This document shows, piece after piece, positions 1-6,500 of a DNA stretch of 11,011 nucleotides. The position numbers and the translations under genes are program-made. The notes beneath the pieces are model-generated. The model saw nothing but the letters and a program-made list of their open reading frames with translations. It was not told the origin of the DNA and ran no database searches. The stretch lies in NCBI GenBank assembly GCA_022565415.1, contig JAIUMT010000093.1, forward strand, positions 1 to 11,011, given 5' to 3'. Within the stretch, counting starts at the first letter, position 1, and every line of letters starts with the position of its first letter. This DNA comes from Balneolales bacterium. GTDB taxonomy: Bacteria; Bacteroidota; Rhodothermia; Balneolales; HLUCCA01.

Positions 1-807
1 ATTGCCATTTCGACCGGCTAAGACGTATGCGTCATTCAGCGACTGTGTTGTGGTAAAAAACAGCTGAAAAACGTGTCCGCCCGTTTCAATGTCTAATCCG
101 ATTGCAAAATTATTACTAAACGACTCATTTAGATCATTCCCCGACCAGATATACTGTCCCGTCAGGGCCAATCTGCCAGTTATCCGGTACCGTGCCGACA
201 TCCCAAAACCATAGTACCACCGAGCATCTCCCGGAATGGAAACCTCAAACCCGGTACGATTAAAGCGAGCTACTTTTGGAGCCAGTTGTAGGCTTAGATT
301 ATCGGTAAACTTTCGCGAGACTAAAATCGCGGCATAGTAAGATGTGCGGTCGTATAAGGTAAAGGATGGTGATCCCACGAAATTATATTCTGAACTGTTG
401 AGTCCAACGGATCCGGTAATTGATACATTCACAGGCGGACTCCCGGACTGCATTTGCTGAATTAAGGCGTAACGAAGTCCGGCATCAAAAACCTTATCGA
501 GCCCCGATCTGCCTATAAAAACCGAAGCTTTGTCGGAAATACCATATTCCAGACTAAACCGTATCACGGCACCATTATCAATACCATAAAAATTGCGCCA
601 ACCGTTACTCAACTCCCCAAAACTATGCATAATCGCGTAGTGCATTTCACCGCGAGACAGGGGTTCGGTCGTTAGAATATTTATGTTTCTCGGGGCCATA
701 AATGTTAACTCTACCGGTCGGTCCTGAACAGCAAGTCGCCTTTCAAGCTGACCATAAAGCTCCAACGGCAGAAGCAACACAAAAACGAAGAGAAGTGGCT
801 TAATCAT
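1..807 (-). CDS. DUF5777-like outer-membrane beta-barrel protein (partial, C-terminus beyond window)
   Basis: The frame is open from an ATG at 807 down to base 1, giving 269 codons with no stop, so the C-terminus lies off the left edge. The product begins MIKPLLFVFVLLLPLELYGQ, a typical Sec signal peptide with probable cleavage after LYG. The mature part is rich in alternating aromatic and polar residues with Gly/Asn turns (for example FFTTTQSLNDAYVLAGRNGN at the visible end). It also holds a segment of the type 'GLDKVFDAGLRYALIQQ', as in DUF5777 barrel proteins of Bacteroidota. It would sit in the outer membrane; its substrate is unknown. It overlaps the upstream YceI-like gene by 8 bp, so it is very probably translationally coupled as the last visible gene of the Rieske-YceI operon. 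The family assignment is from recall of the pattern; the barrel-protein call is firmer than the DUF number. Confidence 0.75.
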   Translation of the reverse strand, partial: MIKPLLFVFVLLLPLELYGQLERRLAVQDRPVELTFMAPRNINILTTEPLSRGEMHYAIMHSFGELSNGWRNFYGIDNGAVIRFSLEYGISDKASVFIGRSGLDKVFDAGLRYALIQQMQSGSPPVNVSITGSVGLNSSEYNFVGSPSFTLYDRTSYYAAILVSRKFTDNLSLQLAPKVARFNRTGFEVSIPGDARWYYGFGMSARYRITGRLALTGQYIWSGNDLNESFSNNFAIGLDIETGGHVFQLFFTTTQSLNDAYVLAGRNGN

Positions 808-1366
808 TATACTTTTCCATTTGTATTCGGATGGTTACCCTCTGGATGTCACTAAGTTCGTAAAATACGACCCGGGGTCTGCTAATTTCATGATCGGCAA
901 GAGCTACTTCAAAAAACGCCTCAAGCAGAACTAATTTCCCTTCCTCATCGAAAGTAAGAGTACCGTCGATTGTGCGCTCCTGGGTTATACCATGAATAGT
1001 AAATAAGCCCCGGACTTGTACTTCCTGTGTTCCTGTAGCCAATGGGTTTACCTGTGAATCGTTGGTAAATGTGCCCTTGAACTCAGCGAATGGGAACTCA
1101 TTTGTTCGAAGGTAACTGTCGCGCATGTGTCGATTTCGAAGCGTAATACCTGTATCTAACGTATTTAGATCGAGATAAAAATCGACTGTCCTTTCGTTGA
1201 TGTCGATCAGGCCTGTGAGGTTATCGGATGTCCCCGTGAACGTAAGTGCAGGCGCCCGCGATTCAAACTCTGCATATCCATTTTCGCCATAGTATTGTTG
1301 AGCCAACGAAGCGGGTGCTATGGCTATTAGCGAAATAAGTGTTATTGCAACAACGCGAATCATCAT
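800..1366 (-). CDS. YceI-like periplasmic lipid-binding-fold protein
   Basis: The 188-aa product has a signal peptide (about residues 1-22, cleavage after SLA before QQ) followed by one YceI domain (about 24-186). Visible family features are the early F-E-S-R-A-P-A-L-T-F-T-G-T segment, the 'TGLIDINERTVDFYLDLNTLDTG' type strand pair, R-N-R-H-M-R-D-S-Y-L near residue 80, F-P-F-A-E-F-K-G near 91, and G-L-F-T-I-H-G-I-T near 120. These strands build the lipocalin-like barrel that binds isoprenoid-type lipids in characterised members. The length (about 190 aa) is normal. The start is ATG-ATG; the first overlaps the Rieske stop by 4 bp (ATGA) and the gene's end overlaps the DUF5777 start by 8 bp, so the three form one operon. 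Ligand specificity cannot be read from the sequence; an electron-carrier quinone is an attractive guess given the Rieske neighbour. Confidence 0.9.
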   Translation of the reverse strand: MMIRVVAITLISLIAIAPASLAQQYYGENGYAEFESRAPALTFTGTSDNLTGLIDINERTVDFYLDLNTLDTGITLRNRHMRDSYLRTNEFPFAEFKGTFTNDSQVNPLATGTQEVQVRGLFTIHGITQERTIDGTLTFDEEGKLVLLEAFFEVALADHEISRPRVVFYELSDIQRVTIRIQMEKYND

Positions 1367-1881
1367 TTTTGGATGGTTACGATGTCGCCGCTTCGGGATA
1401 CTGTGAATTCGCGTAGATCTCTGCTGGCAGGCCCCTGAACCACTTCGCCCCTGTTGTTAAAACGTGAACCATGACAGTTACAAATGAATTGTTGGTTTGT
1501 AAAACTCCAATCTCTGTCACATCCAGAATGCGTACAAACGCTGGTAAAGGCCCGGAATGTGCCATCTACATTTACGACCAGGGTTTGCGCGGCGGCAATG
1601 AGCCCCCATGCTCCACTACTGGAAAGTGAGGTGGCATCGCTTTTAGAAAGGTCTATTCGGATGGTGTTCCCAGAGATGGTGAATCCGGAGTCGTTATTTG
1701 GCGGATCAGTCGGGGCTGGACCGATTATATTCTCGGTGCCAGAGTCGCTTCCACAACTGGAAATTGAAATTCCCATTACGGCAAATAAGGCAACAGAGCC
1801 AGCGGTTTTGAGAAAAGCGCGACGGCTAACAGCATCAGTAGTTAAGCCGTTTTCGACTAAAATATTGGAATCGTCTTTCAT
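1363..1881 (-). CDS. Rieske [2Fe-2S] lipoprotein, Tat-type signal
   Basis: The 172-aa product has an N-terminal S-R-R-A-F-L-K motif (residues 19-25), a hydrophobic stretch, then a lipobox-like ISISSC with Cys43. It is therefore likely exported folded by Tat and lipid-anchored. A Gly/Pro/Asp/Asn-rich linker (about 44-66) leads to a Rieske domain (about 66-172). Box 1 is C116-T-H118-S-G-C121 and box 2 is C134-N-C136-H137-G-S. The expected cluster ligands are Cys116, His118, Cys134 and His137. Cys121 and Cys136 are the disulfide pair typical of high-potential cytochrome bc-type Rieske proteins rather than dioxygenase ferredoxins. No cytochrome b or c1 gene is adjacent, so it is a stand-alone electron carrier placed first in an operon with YceI and DUF5777 proteins. 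There is no Shine-Dalgarno, and its start codon lies in a large inverted repeat. The redox partner is unknown. Confidence 0.92.
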   Translation of the reverse strand: MKDDSNILVENGLTTDAVSRRAFLKTAGSVALFAVMGISISSCGSDSGTENIIGPAPTDPPNNDSGFTISGNTIRIDLSKSDATSLSSSGAWGLIAAAQTLVVNVDGTFRAFTSVCTHSGCDRDWSFTNQQFICNCHGSRFNNRGEVVQGPASRDLREFTVSRSGDIVTIQK

Positions 1882-1941
1882 AAGTATCGTGTAATTAGTG
1901 TGATGTGTGCACCAAAGAAGTACTATTCTTACACGACTTAT
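1880..1941 (-). promoter_or_regulatory. Inverted repeat over the Rieske gene start
   Basis: The arms are 1880-1894 (ATAAGTATCGTGTAA on the plus strand) and 1929-1941 (TTACACGACTTAT). They pair over 7 + 6 bp with a 2-nt bulge, around a 34-nt loop. In the mRNA, the 3' arm includes the A and U of the Rieske AUG, so the structure could hide the ribosome entry site in transcripts that start above 1941. No T-run follows, so it is not an intrinsic terminator. It could instead be a protein operator, for example for the MarR protein encoded upstream. The symmetry is visible; its function is inferred. Confidence 0.4.
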
Positions 1942-1956
1942 AAGCGATATACCTAA

Positions 1957-2415
1957 TTATTTCGTTCCAGCTCGTAGCTTATCGAGCATATCATTAAAAA
2001 TCTGAGCTTCGTCGCTCGATAGACCAGCGGCGATATCGTCCATCTCTTGGTTACGAGTATCTATTCGCTTGAGCAACTCCAATCCTTTCTCTGTAATAGT
2101 GATGTCAACCCGGCGTCGATCAGATTCACAATTTGCCCTTTTGGCAAGTCCGTCGCGAATCATCCTATCTAAAATGCGAGTAACATCCGAATTTTTATCG
2201 AGCATTCGGTCTTTGAGCATGCTATTAGTAACCGGATCGGGATATTGCCCTCGTAGAATTCTCAAAATATTGAACTGTTGCATCGTCAGTTTTTCGTCGC
2301 GCAACAAATCTTGCATCTTCGAACTGAGCGCATTGTAGGTATAAAACAGGTTAATCATCAACTTTTGATGGATATTCCGGAATTTATACTGCTTGATTTC
2401 TTCTTCTATTCTCAT
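1957..2415 (-). CDS. MarR-family winged-helix transcriptional regulator
   Basis: From the ATG at 2415 the product is 152 aa, the usual MarR length. An N-terminal dimerisation helix region (residues about 1-45, starting MRIEEEIKQYKFRN) is followed by the winged helix-turn-helix. This includes 'LTMQQFNILRILRGQ', the recognition-helix region around DKNSDVTRILDRM, and the wing C-E-S-D-R-R-R-V-D-I-T-I-T-E-K-G, which is the classic MarR signature with the conserved Asp-Arg pair. A C-terminal helix closes the dimer (about 125-150). An in-frame ATG at 2442 would add nine residues (MCAHKLNYD); I prefer 2415 because relatives begin with a similar acidic helix, but neither start has a Shine-Dalgarno. 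The gene lies 75 bp upstream of the Rieske-YceI-DUF5777 genes on the same strand and probably regulates them and itself. The inducer is unknown. Confidence 0.9.
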   Translation of the reverse strand: MRIEEEIKQYKFRNIHQKLMINLFYTYNALSSKMQDLLRDEKLTMQQFNILRILRGQYPDPVTNSMLKDRMLDKNSDVTRILDRMIRDGLAKRANCESDRRRVDITITEKGLELLKRIDTRNQEMDDIAAGLSSDEAQIFNDMLDKLRAGTK

Positions 2416-2518
2416 GTCATAATTAAGTTTGTGAGCACACATCTACGAGCTCATGAGGGCTTGTTGTGGAAAATACTATTTAATATTCTTTCCATGAAAA
2501 AACAACAAAGCTGCATAT

Positions 2519-2530
2519 TTGTTTAAACAA
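2519..2530. promoter_or_regulatory. 12-bp perfect palindrome upstream of marR (candidate operator)
   Basis: TTGTTTAAACAA is a perfect palindrome in the AT-rich region about 100 bp upstream of the MarR start. MarR dimers bind short palindromes near their own promoters, so this is a natural autoregulation site. The symmetry is visible; binding is inferred. Confidence 0.3.
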
Positions 2531-2582
2531 CTAAATATACACATTCAGTTCCAAATATTTGCAGAATTGATATAAACAAAGA

Positions 2583-2609
2583 AAGCCAGATTCGGTTGGA
2601 ATCTGGCTT
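2583..2609 (-). terminator. Intrinsic terminator of the SPOR lipoprotein gene
   Basis: A perfect 11-bp stem (AAGCCAGATTC at 2583-2593 against 2599-2609) encloses a 5-nt loop. Read on the minus strand it is followed by TTTCTTTGTTT. It lies 29 nt after the stop codon of the SPOR gene and separates that gene from marR. On the plus strand no T-run follows, so it acts in the minus direction. Confidence 0.85.
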
Positions 2610-2637
2610 AATGTGAAATCGAAAAAAGTTTCTCGAT

Positions 2638-3120
2638 TTAGTACAATCTGGATATCCAGGATGGAGCTTCGTAATCTTCTTTCAAAATATCCTGAAGTTT
2701 CTCAGCCTCATTTCGATCGGCTACGCGACCCAAACGAACACGATACCAAATATCACCGGTAGCTTCTTCACCATACTGAACAACAAATGATTTTTCATAC
2801 CCTCTGTTTTTCCATACGGAGATTTGTCTTTCGGCGGTGTCGCGAGCTCTCCAGGCACCAACCTGAACCGAAAACTGACCGTCGTCGGTGAAATTAACTG
2901 TTCTGCGTTCTTCCTCAAGACGACGCTCTTCTTCCATTTGTCGCTGAACTCTTGCCAAGCTGTCAGCAGTTGACCGCTCTTGCTGCATAACCCGAACACG
3001 CTCCAGTGAATCAAGCCTAGCTTGCTCTCTTTCCTGAATGTCTTGTTCTGATGGTCCGCAAGCTTGTACCAGGAAGACTCCAAGTAGCATAATAGTTAGA
3101 TACTTTGTGAAATTCTTCAT
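2638..3120 (-). CDS. SPOR-domain lipoprotein (peptidoglycan-binding)
   Basis: The 160-aa product has a lipoprotein signal (hydrophobic residues 8-18, lipobox V-Q-A-C with Cys21). A strongly charged Arg/Glu/Gln-rich segment (about 25-73) of predicted coiled-coil character follows, then a C-terminal SPOR domain (about 82-150) beginning F-S-V-Q-V-G-A-W and containing the 'YRVRLGRVADRNEAEKLQ' repeat half. SPOR domains bind denuded glycan strands, typically at the division septum, so this is a membrane-anchored protein that reaches through the periplasm to the wall. Residue 22 is Gly, which gives no inner-membrane retention signal of the Asp+2 kind. The start has the only clear ribosome site in the window, AGGA six bases before the ATG. 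It is monocistronic: a terminator follows and the YciI gene is divergent. The division role is inferred from the family. Confidence 0.9.
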   Translation of the reverse strand: MKNFTKYLTIMLLGVFLVQACGPSEQDIQEREQARLDSLERVRVMQQERSTADSLARVQRQMEEERRLEEERRTVNFTDDGQFSVQVGAWRARDTAERQISVWKNRGYEKSFVVQYGEEATGDIWYRVRLGRVADRNEAEKLQDILKEDYEAPSWISRLY

Positions 3121-3318
3121 ATTTAGTCCTGCTTTTGTTGATAATTAGAGTCTGCTTTTAATATTACTATATCTGTTCATAGCATTAAAGTAACAAATTT
3201 TCATTGATTTAACCCGATTTATTGATTTGTGGTAACAACGCTGCTAATGGGATGTAATTGTCAACGATTGCACTTAAATTATTTGATTCACGCATACGTT
3301 AACCCAATAAACCTGATA

Positions 3319-3606
3319 ATGACCTTTTTAATTCATGCTTTCGATCACACCGATGCCGATGCAATCAACCGCCGACTTGCTGCCCGCGAAGAACATCTTA
3401 CCGGGGCAAAAAAAATGCATGCCGACGGACAAATTCATCTTGCCGGAGCCATGCTCAACAGCGATAATGGCATGATTGGCTCTGTTGTTATTGTCGAGAT
3501 GGATTCACTTGAAGAAGTTGAAGAATGGCTACGTGACGAGGTCTATTTAAAGATGAATGTTTGGGATAAAGTCGGTATCTATCCGCTAAAACTTGCCCTA
3601 AAGTGA
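3319..3606 (+). CDS. YciI-like small protein
   Basis: From the ATG at 3319 the product is 95 aa, the usual YciI size. It starts MTFLIHAFDHTDADAINRR and has the family pattern R-x2-H-L (His26) followed ten residues later by Asp36-Gly, the His/Asp pair considered active-site-like in YciI proteins. Then come G-A-M-L and the C-terminal half with the strand 'GSVVIVEMDS', an acidic helix and a terminal K-V-G-I-Y-P-L-K-L. The fold is a dimeric ferredoxin-like alpha+beta barrel; the reaction is not established for most members. An upstream in-frame ATG at 3229 would add 30 residues unlike the family, so it was not chosen. It stands alone, divergent from the SPOR gene, with no Shine-Dalgarno. Confidence 0.85.
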   Translation: MTFLIHAFDHTDADAINRRLAAREEHLTGAKKMHADGQIHLAGAMLNSDNGMIGSVVIVEMDSLEEVEEWLRDEVYLKMNVWDKVGIYPLKLALK

Positions 3607-3733
3607 CCCTATCCACTCCAGATACATATTTTTACAGGATATGGTCACACAGTTAAATTTAATATTGGCATTATATTTAAATGTCCCTATATTGACAGTG
3701 CGCTCAAGTAGCGTCTCTCTTGATGAATAGTTA

Positions 3734-3774
3734 AAGGCGGCACATCTGATACATGTGTCGCCTTATTTTTTTTT
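3734..3774 (+). terminator. Rho-independent terminator
   Basis: A 12-bp stem (AAGGCGGCACAT at 3734-3745 with 3753-3764, one G-U pair) closes a 7-nt loop. It is followed by TTATTTTTTTTT on the plus strand; the minus strand has no comparable T-run. It ends transcription from the YciI side and insulates the downstream operon. Confidence 0.88.
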
Positions 3775-3897
3775 AAGCTTCATCCATGTATCACATCAAC
3801 ACCCCGCTAATTCTTAGCGCAACTCTATTCCATCCCCAACGTAACAGTTAGAACTGTGTCTCTGTAGAACAAAATCCGCCAAAAAAGAAGAAGCATA

Positions 3898-3926
3898 TTT
3901 GTCTTAAACGGATTATTGTATATTCG
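3898..3926 (+). promoter_or_regulatory. Candidate Bacteroidota-type promoter for the partner-switching operon
   Basis: TTTG at 3898-3901 is separated by 17 bp from TATATTCG at 3919-3926, which differs by one base from the Bacteroidota -7 element TAnnTTTG. A start near 3932 would give a leader of about 38 nt before the STAS ATG. Spacing is slightly short for the published consensus, so this is tentative. Confidence 0.3.
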
Positions 3927-3969
3927 GAGCTCACTAGATTTTAATCGAACCCGATAACACTTACGATAT

Positions 3970-4317
3970 ATGAGTAATTTCACCATCCGAAAGCGAACAG
4001 CCGACACCGTCGATGTGCTCGAACTTGTAGGCGAACTGGATGCCCACACTGCTTCTCACCTCGAAGATTCACTCAAGAGTCTAATTGAGTTGGAGAGGTA
4101 TAATATCGTTGTAAACTGCACTGAACTGGCCTACATTTCCAGCGCTGGCCTTGGCGTTTTCATGGCCTATATTGAAGATGTCCGTTCTTTACAGGGTGAT
4201 ATCAAGCTCACCAATATGTCTCCCAAAGTGTATAATGTATTCGATTTGCTCGGCTTCCCGACACTCTACGATATTGTCGATACCGAAGAAGAAGCGATTG
4301 TCATGTTTACATCATAA
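3970..4317 (+). CDS. STAS-domain anti-anti-sigma factor (SpoIIAA/RsbV-like)
   Basis: The 115-aa product is a single STAS domain. Strands 1-2 include V-D-V-L-E-L-V-G-E-L-D, with the conserved Gly-Glu-Leu-Asp at 21-24. A helix around T27-I39 follows, and the phosphorylation loop is Y-I-S57-S58-A-G-L-G. By comparison with the D-S-T-G loop of RsbV, Ser58 is the expected target of the partner kinase. In its dephosphorylated form the protein would bind the anti-sigma kinase encoded next and release the regulated factor. It is the first gene of a same-strand trio with 20 bp to the kinase gene. The conserved acidic residue before the serine pair is Ile here, as in many STAS antagonists. The start is ATG, with no Shine-Dalgarno. 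Confidence 0.93.
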   Translation: MSNFTIRKRTADTVDVLELVGELDAHTASHLEDSLKSLIELERYNIVVNCTELAYISSAGLGVFMAYIEDVRSLQGDIKLTNMSPKVYNVFDLLGFPTLYDIVDTEEEAIVMFTS

Positions 4318-4337
4318 TTCATCAGCTGGTTTACGCT

Positions 4338-4757
4338 GTGCCATCACCTAAACAACATACTATTATCGTCTGCGCATCAACTGAGCGAATTTCTGATGTT
4401 CGCGAGTTTGTAGCTAAACATGCCACAAATTTCGGATTCAGCGACGAAGATGTGCATGATATCAGACTGGCCGTCGACGAAGCCTACACCAATGTTGTAA
4501 AACATGCCTATCATTACGATAACTCCAAGAAAGTCGAAGTAACTGTTAAAACTTTCCGAAACGAATTTCTGGTATCTATTTCGGATGAGGGCACTGCTTT
4601 TGATTTTGCCAGCTATAAAGAACCAAACATTGAAGAGCGTATCATGCTTCGCAAACGCGGAGGTGTCGGAGTATACCTCATCCGTAAACTTATGGATCGC
4701 GTTGAATACCGAACATCTGGTCGCCAAAATGAAATTCTAATGTCTAAAAAACGGTAA
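4338..4757 (+). CDS. Anti-sigma serine kinase (RsbW/SpoIIAB-like, HATPase_c_2)
   Basis: The 139-aa product is one GHKL ATPase domain. The N-box is visible as D-I-R-L-A-V-D-E-A-Y-T-N-V-V-K-H (Glu and Asn bind Mg-ATP). The G1-like box is S-D-E-G-T-A-F-D-F, and the G2 box is R-G-G-V-G-V-Y-L-I-R-K-L-M-D near residues 106-120. The size and box order match anti-sigma kinases rather than two-component sensor kinases, and there is no dimerisation/His box. It would phosphorylate the neighbouring STAS protein on Ser58 and otherwise hold a sigma factor or other target. The start must be GTG at 4338, since no ATG precedes it in frame after the STAS stop and the next internal ATG would remove the catalytic core. 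The identity of the captive partner is unknown. Confidence 0.92.
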   Translation: MPSPKQHTIIVCASTERISDVREFVAKHATNFGFSDEDVHDIRLAVDEAYTNVVKHAYHYDNSKKVEVTVKTFRNEFLVSISDEGTAFDFASYKEPNIEERIMLRKRGGVGVYLIRKLMDRVEYRTSGRQNEILMSKKR

Positions 4758-4790
4758 CAGTCGCCTATTTTGAGTTCGAATAACGAACAA

Positions 4791-6500
4791 ATGGACAGTC
4801 GCCATGCGCGATACGAGTTGCGCACCCTGCTCGATACAAGCCGGATGCTTATCGAGTCGCACGACCTCGGTTTTGTGCTGAACAACCTCCTCCTCATTAG
4901 TATGGGGAAGCTTTTTAGTCTGCGTGCCTGCATTTTACTGTGGGATCCCATCAAGAAAGATTATGAAGTTGCCAAGAACAAGGGCAAAACCGGGCTTTTC
5001 GAAAAACAACGCATGAACCTGTCGCTAAGCGATAATCTGAAGAGCAAATCTGTTATTCTTTGTCCGCAAGATGATGACGGAAGCGTTCCCGAGACTTTCA
5101 AAAAATCGGGATTTTGCGCCTTGTTCAGCATCCGCACTAGCGCACAGCATATCGGATACTTGTGCATCGGCGAGAAGGCGAACAAAGAGTTATTCACAGA
5201 GCAGGAACTCAATTTCATCGAGAATCTTGTTAATGTTTCTGCCGTTGCAATCGCCAATTCCCAGCTGGTTCGGCAGCTTCGCACCACAAACCTTCAGCTC
5301 GACCGACGGGTTCAGGAAATGCACACTCTTTTCGATTTGAGTAAGGAGTTTAATGCAACCGTCGATTTAGAGCCCATTTTACGGATTTTCAAATTTGCAT
5401 TGCTGGGTCAGATGTTTATCCGGTCGTTCTTCTTCCTGCTGAAACGAAAAGGCTCAGATGCCGAAGTCGTGGTTCAAAATGGCATGAAGGGAGAGTTTAC
5501 CGGCGACGAAATGGACGACCTGCTAAAGATTAAGCAGACCGTTACGCGTACCGGTGACTCGCACAGACAAAAGTTTCCCATGCTGGAGACCAATAAAATC
5601 GAAGCCCTCATCCGACTAGAACTGCAGGATGAAGTGGCCATTATGGGTGTTGGCGCACGCGCAACAAACGAGATTTACACCGAGAGTGATTTCAATTTTC
5701 TGAGTTCGCTGGGGAATCTGGCCATGCTTTCTGTACAGAAAACCTACCTTTTGCAAGAGCGCATCGAAATGGAGCGGCTCGAAGAAGAACTTACCATCGC
5801 CCGAACTATCCAGCAAAAACTGTTACCCGATCCGTTGCCAAAACTAGAAGGGCTTCAGGTTGCTGCTTCCAATGTGTCGAGTCAGCAGGTGGGCGGCGAC
5901 TATTTCGATGTTATCAAAAACGGAAACGATGCCTACATTGCCATCGCCGACGTTACCGGAAAAGGCATCCCTGCATCGCTGTTAATGGCCAATCTCCAGG
6001 CCATGTTGCATGTTCTTACGCCTGTTGAAAGCACCATGAGCGAGGCCACCGGACGAATTAATGACATCATCTACAAAAACACGCCAAGCGACAAATTTAT
6101 CAGCTTTTTCTGGGGACGATATGATTTGAAATCCGGCGAACTTACTTATGTAAATGCCGGACATAATCCGCCCCTGCTCATGCGAGAAGCCTTCTCCGAA
6201 CCGGAATTATTGTCGGAGGGGGGAGTTCTTCTCGGCGCAATGCCAACCATGATGAAATACCAAACTGGCACTATTGCCCTTGAGTGCGATGATGTTATTG
6301 TGATGTACACCGATGGTGTGAGTGAGGCTTTAAGCGAAACCGAGGAAGAGTACGGTGAAGAACGGCTAAATGAGTGTGTCAAAAATAATGTTAGTCTGGA
6401 TGCCGACGGCATTTTATACGCAATTCTGGAGGATGTAAAAGAGTTCACAAACAATCAGTACAGCGACGATATTACAGTTGTAGTTCTGAAAAAGTGTTGA
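4791..6500 (+). CDS. Double-GAF SpoIIE/RsbU-type PP2C serine phosphatase
   Basis: From the ATG at 4791 the product is 569 aa: GAF-like domain 1 (about 10-158), GAF-like domain 2 (about 175-318), a charged helical linker (about 320-343) and a C-terminal SpoIIE phosphatase domain (about 350-569). Metal-binding residues are all present: Asp370 in G-G-D-Y-F-D, Asp387 in A-D-V-T-G-K-G, Asp508 in Y-T-D-G-V-S-E-A, and Asp559/Asp560 in Y-S-D-D-I-T-V. N-A-G-H-N-P-P-L-L is also intact. It should dephosphorylate the STAS protein encoded first in this operon, with the GAF domains sensing a signal. No membrane segment is seen, so it is cytosolic. Four cysteines (47, 91, 109, 125) all fall in GAF1 and none in GAF2. 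A TTG at 4770, 12 nt after the kinase stop, would add seven residues (MSSNNEQ); ATG is preferred, without ribosome-site support for either. Confidence 0.93.
   Translation: MDSRHARYELRTLLDTSRMLIESHDLGFVLNNLLLISMGKLFSLRACILLWDPIKKDYEVAKNKGKTGLFEKQRMNLSLSDNLKSKSVILCPQDDDGSVPETFKKSGFCALFSIRTSAQHIGYLCIGEKANKELFTEQELNFIENLVNVSAVAIANSQLVRQLRTTNLQLDRRVQEMHTLFDLSKEFNATVDLEPILRIFKFALLGQMFIRSFFFLLKRKGSDAEVVVQNGMKGEFTGDEMDDLLKIKQTVTRTGDSHRQKFPMLETNKIEALIRLELQDEVAIMGVGARATNEIYTESDFNFLSSLGNLAMLSVQKTYLLQERIEMERLEEELTIARTIQQKLLPDPLPKLEGLQVAASNVSSQQVGGDYFDVIKNGNDAYIAIADVTGKGIPASLLMANLQAMLHVLTPVESTMSEATGRINDIIYKNTPSDKFISFFWGRYDLKSGELTYVNAGHNPPLLMREAFSEPELLSEGGVLLGAMPTMMKYQTGTIALECDDVIVMYTDGVSEALSETEEEYGEERLNECVKNNVSLDADGILYAILEDVKEFTNNQYSDDITVVVLKKC

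Larger units (their letters stand above)
3607..3969. other. 363-bp intergenic region between yciI-like and STAS genes
   Basis: No convincing protein is encoded here. The left half is very AT-rich. It has a weak CGCT-caagt-AGCG hairpin near 3700-3713, a strong plus-strand terminator at 3734-3774, and a candidate promoter for the sigma-regulation cassette at 3898-3926. The terminator lies unusually far (about 128 nt) from the YciI stop codon, leaving room for a long 3' UTR or a short untranslated RNA. Confidence 0.6.

Noticed and set aside
1484..1894. Plus-strand 136-codon open frame opposite the Rieske gene
   Set aside because: It is antisense to a clear Rieske domain; its composition is that of a reverse-strand shadow.
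3229..3318. N-terminal extension of the YciI-like protein from an ATG at 3229
   Set aside because: The extra 30 residues do not resemble YciI proteins, and the family's first strand starts exactly at the ATG at 3319.
3692..3720. TTGACA as a -35 promoter box
   Set aside because: The position 17 bp downstream reads CTCTCT, with no -10 element.
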